A stretch of DNA of 9,230 bases from Oscillospiraceae bacterium. Lineage in GTDB: Bacteria; Bacillota; Clostridia; Oscillospirales; Ruminococcaceae. The stretch lies in NCBI GenBank assembly GCA_902798675.1, contig CADBXQ010000082.1:1-9230 (forward strand), given 5' to 3'. The translations under genes and the position numbers were made by a program. The notes beneath the pieces are model-generated. The model was given only the letters and a program-made list of their open reading frames with translations. It did not search any database and was not told the origin of the DNA. Positions 6,488 through 9,230 of this stretch are shown here, piece by piece (the stretch's first letter is position 1; every line of letters begins with the position of its first letter).

Positions 6488-7495
6488 ATGGCTATTTTAA
6501 TCACCGGCGGCGCTGGCTTCATAGGCTCACACACAGCAGTTGAGCTGATTAACGCTAAAAAAAATATTGTTATTATAGATAATTTGTGCAACAGCAATAT
6601 ACAATCAGTTGAAAATGTCAAAAAAATTACAGAATTTGATTTTCCATTTTATAAAGCCGACTGCTGCTGTGGCGCAGATTTAGAAAAAATATTCCAGGAA
6701 AATGAGATCCAAGCAGTCATTCATTTTGCGGGCTTCAAAGCTGTTGGCGAGTCAACACAAAAGCCTTTAAAATACTATAAAAACAACCTCAAAAGCACAT
6801 TATCACTCTGCGAAGTCATGCAAAAATTTGGCTGCAACCGTTTGGTCTTCAGCTCATCCGCAACGGTGTATGGAGCGCCAAAAACCGTCCCAATCAAAGA
6901 GGATTTTCCAACCTCAACAACCAATCCATATGGAACAACAAAGCTAATGATCGAAAATATTTTGAAAGATATATGCAAAGCGGATCCAAAATTTAGCGTC
7001 GCTTGTCTGAGATATTTCAACCCCATCGGAGCCCATAAAACCGGGATTATTGGCGAAATGCCAAACGGAATTCCCAACAACCTCATGCCATATATCACTC
7101 AAGTCGCAGCCAAAAAATTAAAAATACTCTCTGTATTTGGAAATGACTATCCCACTCCTGACGGAACTGGCGTTAGGGACTATATCCACGTTGTCGACCT
7201 GGCAAAAGGCCACATAGGTGCGCTAAAATATATCGAAAATCACTCTGGGTTTGAAACTTTTAATCTCGGAACAGGAACGGGATATTCAGTTCTGGACATA
7301 TTGAAAACATTCGAAAGAGTCAACAATATAAAAATTCCGTATAAAATAACCAAAAGGCGCCCGGGAGACATCGCGATATGCTATGCAGATCCAACCAAAT
7401 CAAAAAAACTGCTAAAGTGGCAAGCTTCGCTTTCTCTTGAGGACATGTGCTGTGATTCTTGGAAATTTGCCAAAAAAGCGTTAGCAAGTAAATAA
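6488..7495 (+). CDS. galE: UDP-glucose 4-epimerase
   Basis: Cytoplasmic NAD-dependent epimerase interconverting UDP-glucose and UDP-galactose, supplying galactosyl donors for surface polysaccharide or linking galactose to glycolysis. It has 335 residues, typical for bacterial GalE. Seen: the Rossmann loop GGAGFIG (7-13), acidic D31 of the NAD-ribose site, HFAGFKAVGES (79-89), the catalytic S124 (SSSATVYG), Y148 and K152 (PYGTTK), RYFNPIGAH (175-183), GVRDYIHVVDLA (228-239) and RRPGDIA (290-296). The start follows from the ribosome site; the family N-terminus is MAILITGGAGFIGSH. It is a single-gene unit on the plus strand flanked by minus-strand genes, with a very strong promoter, so constitutive high transcription is likely. 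A triple cysteine (59-61) sits where relatives have an acidic Gly-Asp-Ile segment, which is unusual but not at the active site. Epimerisation of UDP-GlcNAc as well cannot be excluded. Confidence 0.95.
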   Translation: MAILITGGAGFIGSHTAVELINAKKNIVIIDNLCNSNIQSVENVKKITEFDFPFYKADCCCGADLEKIFQENEIQAVIHFAGFKAVGESTQKPLKYYKNNLKSTLSLCEVMQKFGCNRLVFSSSATVYGAPKTVPIKEDFPTSTTNPYGTTKLMIENILKDICKADPKFSVACLRYFNPIGAHKTGIIGEMPNGIPNNLMPYITQVAAKKLKILSVFGNDYPTPDGTGVRDYIHVVDLAKGHIGALKYIENHSGFETFNLGTGTGYSVLDILKTFERVNNIKIPYKITKRRPGDIAICYADPTKSKKLLKWQASLSLEDMCCDSWKFAKKALASK

Positions 7496-7496
7496 A

Positions 7497-7514
7497 AGCA
7501 TTACTGAGGGTAAT
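7497..7514 (-). terminator. Weak hairpin between galE and the glycosyltransferase gene
   Basis: ATTAC (7500-7504) and GTAAT (7510-7514) pair around a five-base loop and can extend by two pairs past a bulged G. Read on the minus strand it is followed by TTTTATTT, so it could be a weak terminator for the glycosyltransferase gene. On the plus strand it is followed by C and then A residues, so it is not an obvious terminator for galE. The convergent gap is only 38 bases. Confidence 0.3.
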
Positions 7515-7533
7515 CTAAAAAAACGTCTAAAAT

Positions 7534-9198
7534 TTAAATCTCAATTCTAAAATCTTCTGAAGAAAGGCTTAAATTTGGGTTATAATATGGATCTCCCATC
7601 TCAATAAAATTTTTCCACCTCTCCCTGAACATATTCCTCTCTTTCGAAAATCTTCGTTGCTTTTCAGGCGTGTTTTCATAGCCTCTGCTTTTAGATTCAT
7701 AGTGATATAATTCTGAATATGGCGTGAATATCACGAGATAGCCAGCTTTTCTCAACCGCAAACAAAAATCCACATCATTAAAAGCAACCTCAAATTTTTC
7801 GTCCAGTCCGTTCATTTGCTCCCAAACTGCTCGTCTGGTCATCAAGCAAGCCCCTGTGACTGCGCTCAAGTTTTGTACTATAGACGCTCTGTGCAAGTAA
7901 CCGTTGCTGCTTCGATGAAAAAACCTGTGAGAATGGCCAGCAGACCCCGCTATTCCAACAATAACCCCCGCATGTTGAACAGTATTATCCTCATAGTATA
8001 ATTTTGCCCCAACCGCCCCAACGTCATCACGCTGAGCAAACATCAGCATTTCTTCAAGCCAATTTGGGGAAATGACCTCAGTGTCATTATTTAAAAGCAG
8101 CAAATACTCGCCACTTGTGAATTTAAAGCCAAAGTTATTAATTTTAGAATAGTTAAACTTTCCATCATATTTAACAATTTTAATTCGAGGATCCTTATTT
8201 TTCAAAACATGATAGAAATTTTTTGTTTCATTCTTTTCACTATTATTTTCAACAATAACTATTTCAAAGTTAGAATAATTAGACTTTTTCAAAATAGAAT
8301 CAATGCATTTTTTTAAATATGAAATATTATCTTTATTTGGAATCAGGATTGAAATTTTAGGATTACCGATAATTTTATAATTCACTTTATATGTTGACAA
8401 AACAAACGAATCTTCAACCGTCGCCTCTTTCCCCGTCCGCTTTAAGTGGTCTGAAATGGCTTTTTTTGCGGCTTTCATGCAATATGGCTTCTTTTTAACG
8501 TCGCTTGCAACCGACCTGGGGTGGGATCGCCAAAAATATAAAACTTTTGGTATGTGGACTATATTTTTAGCTATTTCGGTTATTTTCAAAATCATATCAT
8601 AATCTTGACTTCCATTATGCGCTTCGGAAAATCCCCCAACCTGTTGCTGAAGCTTCCGAGAACACACAAAAAAATGGCATATATAGTTGTGCGCAAGTAA
8701 CGTATCTGGAGAAAAATCCGGCTTAAAGTGTATGGATATGACGTGATTCGGCGTGCCTTTAAATGTCATTTCGTCAGTATAGACAACATCCGCTTGATTT
8801 TTAGCTATGTTTTTAGCACATTCATACAAAGCCGAGGGGTGGAGCAGGTCGTCATGATCCAGCAGAGCAATATAGCTGCCGTTTGCAAATTTTAGCGCAG
8901 CATTAGAATTTCCTGAAATACCTAGATTATTTTCGAGCCTTTTATAAAATATTCGAGAATCTTTTTTGGAGTATTCCCTGCAGCATCTTTCAACATCGCT
9001 GTTTTCCGGGTCACTTCCATCGGCCAAACAAAGCTGCCAACGCGAATATGTCTGGTTTATCACCGACTCTAAAAAAAAAAAAAAAAACTCAATCGGCATG
9101 TTGTGTAGCGGGACGATTATCGAAAACGAAATCTCGTCATATTCGGGCGCCTCCCTTTGCCTTGCCAGTTCATCATCAGAGGGCGTGTGTTTTTTCAT
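7534..9198 (-). CDS. Two-domain family-2 glycosyltransferase (rhamnosyltransferase-like), with a T17 tract
   Basis: Probable cytoplasmic or membrane-associated enzyme adding sugars to a surface polysaccharide; donor and acceptor are unknown. From the ATG at 9198 it has 554 residues with two GT-A domains in tandem. Domain 1, about 24-230: FSIIVPLHN, LADGSD (58-63), LDHDD (113-117), the metal/nucleotide site, then GGF and GSQDYDM. Domain 2, about 280-520: ISILIPNKDN, VIVENNS (314-320), LLNNDTEV (368-375), VTGACLMTR (447-455), FNDVDFCLRLRKAGY (473-487), matching the acidic catalytic motif. The coding strand holds 17 consecutive T (9071-9087 as A on the plus strand), read as five Phe (38-42) plus Leu43. 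The frame is open from the ATG to the right edge and KKHTPSDDELARQR resembles an internal part of longer relatives, so the true start may lie outside the window. GalE next door could supply UDP-galactose. Confidence 0.88.
   Translation of the reverse strand: MKKHTPSDDELARQREAPEYDEISFSIIVPLHNMPIEFFFFFLESVINQTYSRWQLCLADGSDPENSDVERCCREYSKKDSRIFYKRLENNLGISGNSNAALKFANGSYIALLDHDDLLHPSALYECAKNIAKNQADVVYTDEMTFKGTPNHVISIHFKPDFSPDTLLAHNYICHFFVCSRKLQQQVGGFSEAHNGSQDYDMILKITEIAKNIVHIPKVLYFWRSHPRSVASDVKKKPYCMKAAKKAISDHLKRTGKEATVEDSFVLSTYKVNYKIIGNPKISILIPNKDNISYLKKCIDSILKKSNYSNFEIVIVENNSEKNETKNFYHVLKNKDPRIKIVKYDGKFNYSKINNFGFKFTSGEYLLLLNNDTEVISPNWLEEMLMFAQRDDVGAVGAKLYYEDNTVQHAGVIVGIAGSAGHSHRFFHRSSNGYLHRASIVQNLSAVTGACLMTRRAVWEQMNGLDEKFEVAFNDVDFCLRLRKAGYLVIFTPYSELYHYESKSRGYENTPEKQRRFSKERNMFRERWKNFIEMGDPYYNPNLSLSSEDFRIEI
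9071..9087 (-). repeat. Homopolymer tract T17 in the coding strand of the glycosyltransferase gene
   Basis: Seventeen consecutive A on the plus strand, by far the longest single-base run in the window. It is in frame at its present length. With 16 bases the next codon is TAG. With 18 bases about 19 wrong residues follow and then a TGA. Such tracts are prone to replication and transcription slippage, and also to sequencing error. Confidence 0.9.
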
Positions 9199-9230
9199 AT
9201 ATATTGAAAAGCTTCTAAAATATAAAAGTT

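Noticed and set aside
6775..7098. Minus-strand open frame inside galE
   Set aside because: Antisense to conserved GalE motifs; no independent support.
1..9230. CRISPR array, transposase, attachment site, tRNA or rRNA
   Set aside because: Reading through both strands showed no spaced direct repeats, no mobile-element proteins or matching terminal repeats, and no structural RNA signature.

Overview
The window looks like low-GC Gram-positive chromosomal DNA, most likely from the Clostridia. The support is AT-rich sequence, a GlmS of the Firmicutes type (ELKHGT in the isomerase core), strong GGGAGG-type ribosome sites with some TTG starts, sigma-A-like promoters, and a DUF3343 + EF2568-type cysteine desulfurase pair that is typical of anaerobic Firmicutes. 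This is judged from sequence features alone; no species is claimed. I see no phage, insertion sequence, CRISPR array, rRNA or tRNA.

Layout. Bases 109-1929 (+) encode GlmS. It converges with an orphan peptide-type ABC substrate-binding lipoprotein at 1937-3517 (-), with 7 bp between the two stop codons. At 3518-3686 lie the lipoprotein's promoter and a hairpin that probably ends the next unit. At 3687-5059 (-) a two-gene unit encodes a DUF3343 Se/S-carrier-like protein and a cysteine desulfurase with ATGA stop/start overlap. At 5215-6338 (-) are the MEP-pathway genes ispF and ispD; ispD is broken as written. A divergent promoter region at 6339-6487 carries a full-consensus promoter driving galE (6488-7495, +). 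galE converges with a two-domain family-2 glycosyltransferase (7534-9198 or beyond, -), which runs up to the right end of the window.

How they fit together. GlmS (glucosamine-6-phosphate for UDP-GlcNAc), GalE (UDP-galactose) and the glycosyltransferase all serve wall and surface polysaccharide synthesis, although each has its own orientation. IspD and IspF are consecutive cytidylyltransferase and cyclase activities of isoprenoid synthesis, the source of the undecaprenyl carrier used by the same envelope pathways. The desulfurase and DUF3343 protein probably form a sulfur or selenium transfer relay.

Most notable points. (1) A 17-base T homopolymer lies in the coding strand of the glycosyltransferase, where loss or gain of one base ends the protein early: a candidate on/off slippage switch. 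(2) ispD has a frame change and lacks about 14 expected residues near its N-terminus, so it is either a pseudogene or a sequence error. (3) The substrate-binding protein stops about 25-30 residues short of the family's usual end, exactly at its junction with glmS. Points 2 and 3 could reflect gene erosion, but each also has a simpler explanation. I found no convincing new multi-gene system.
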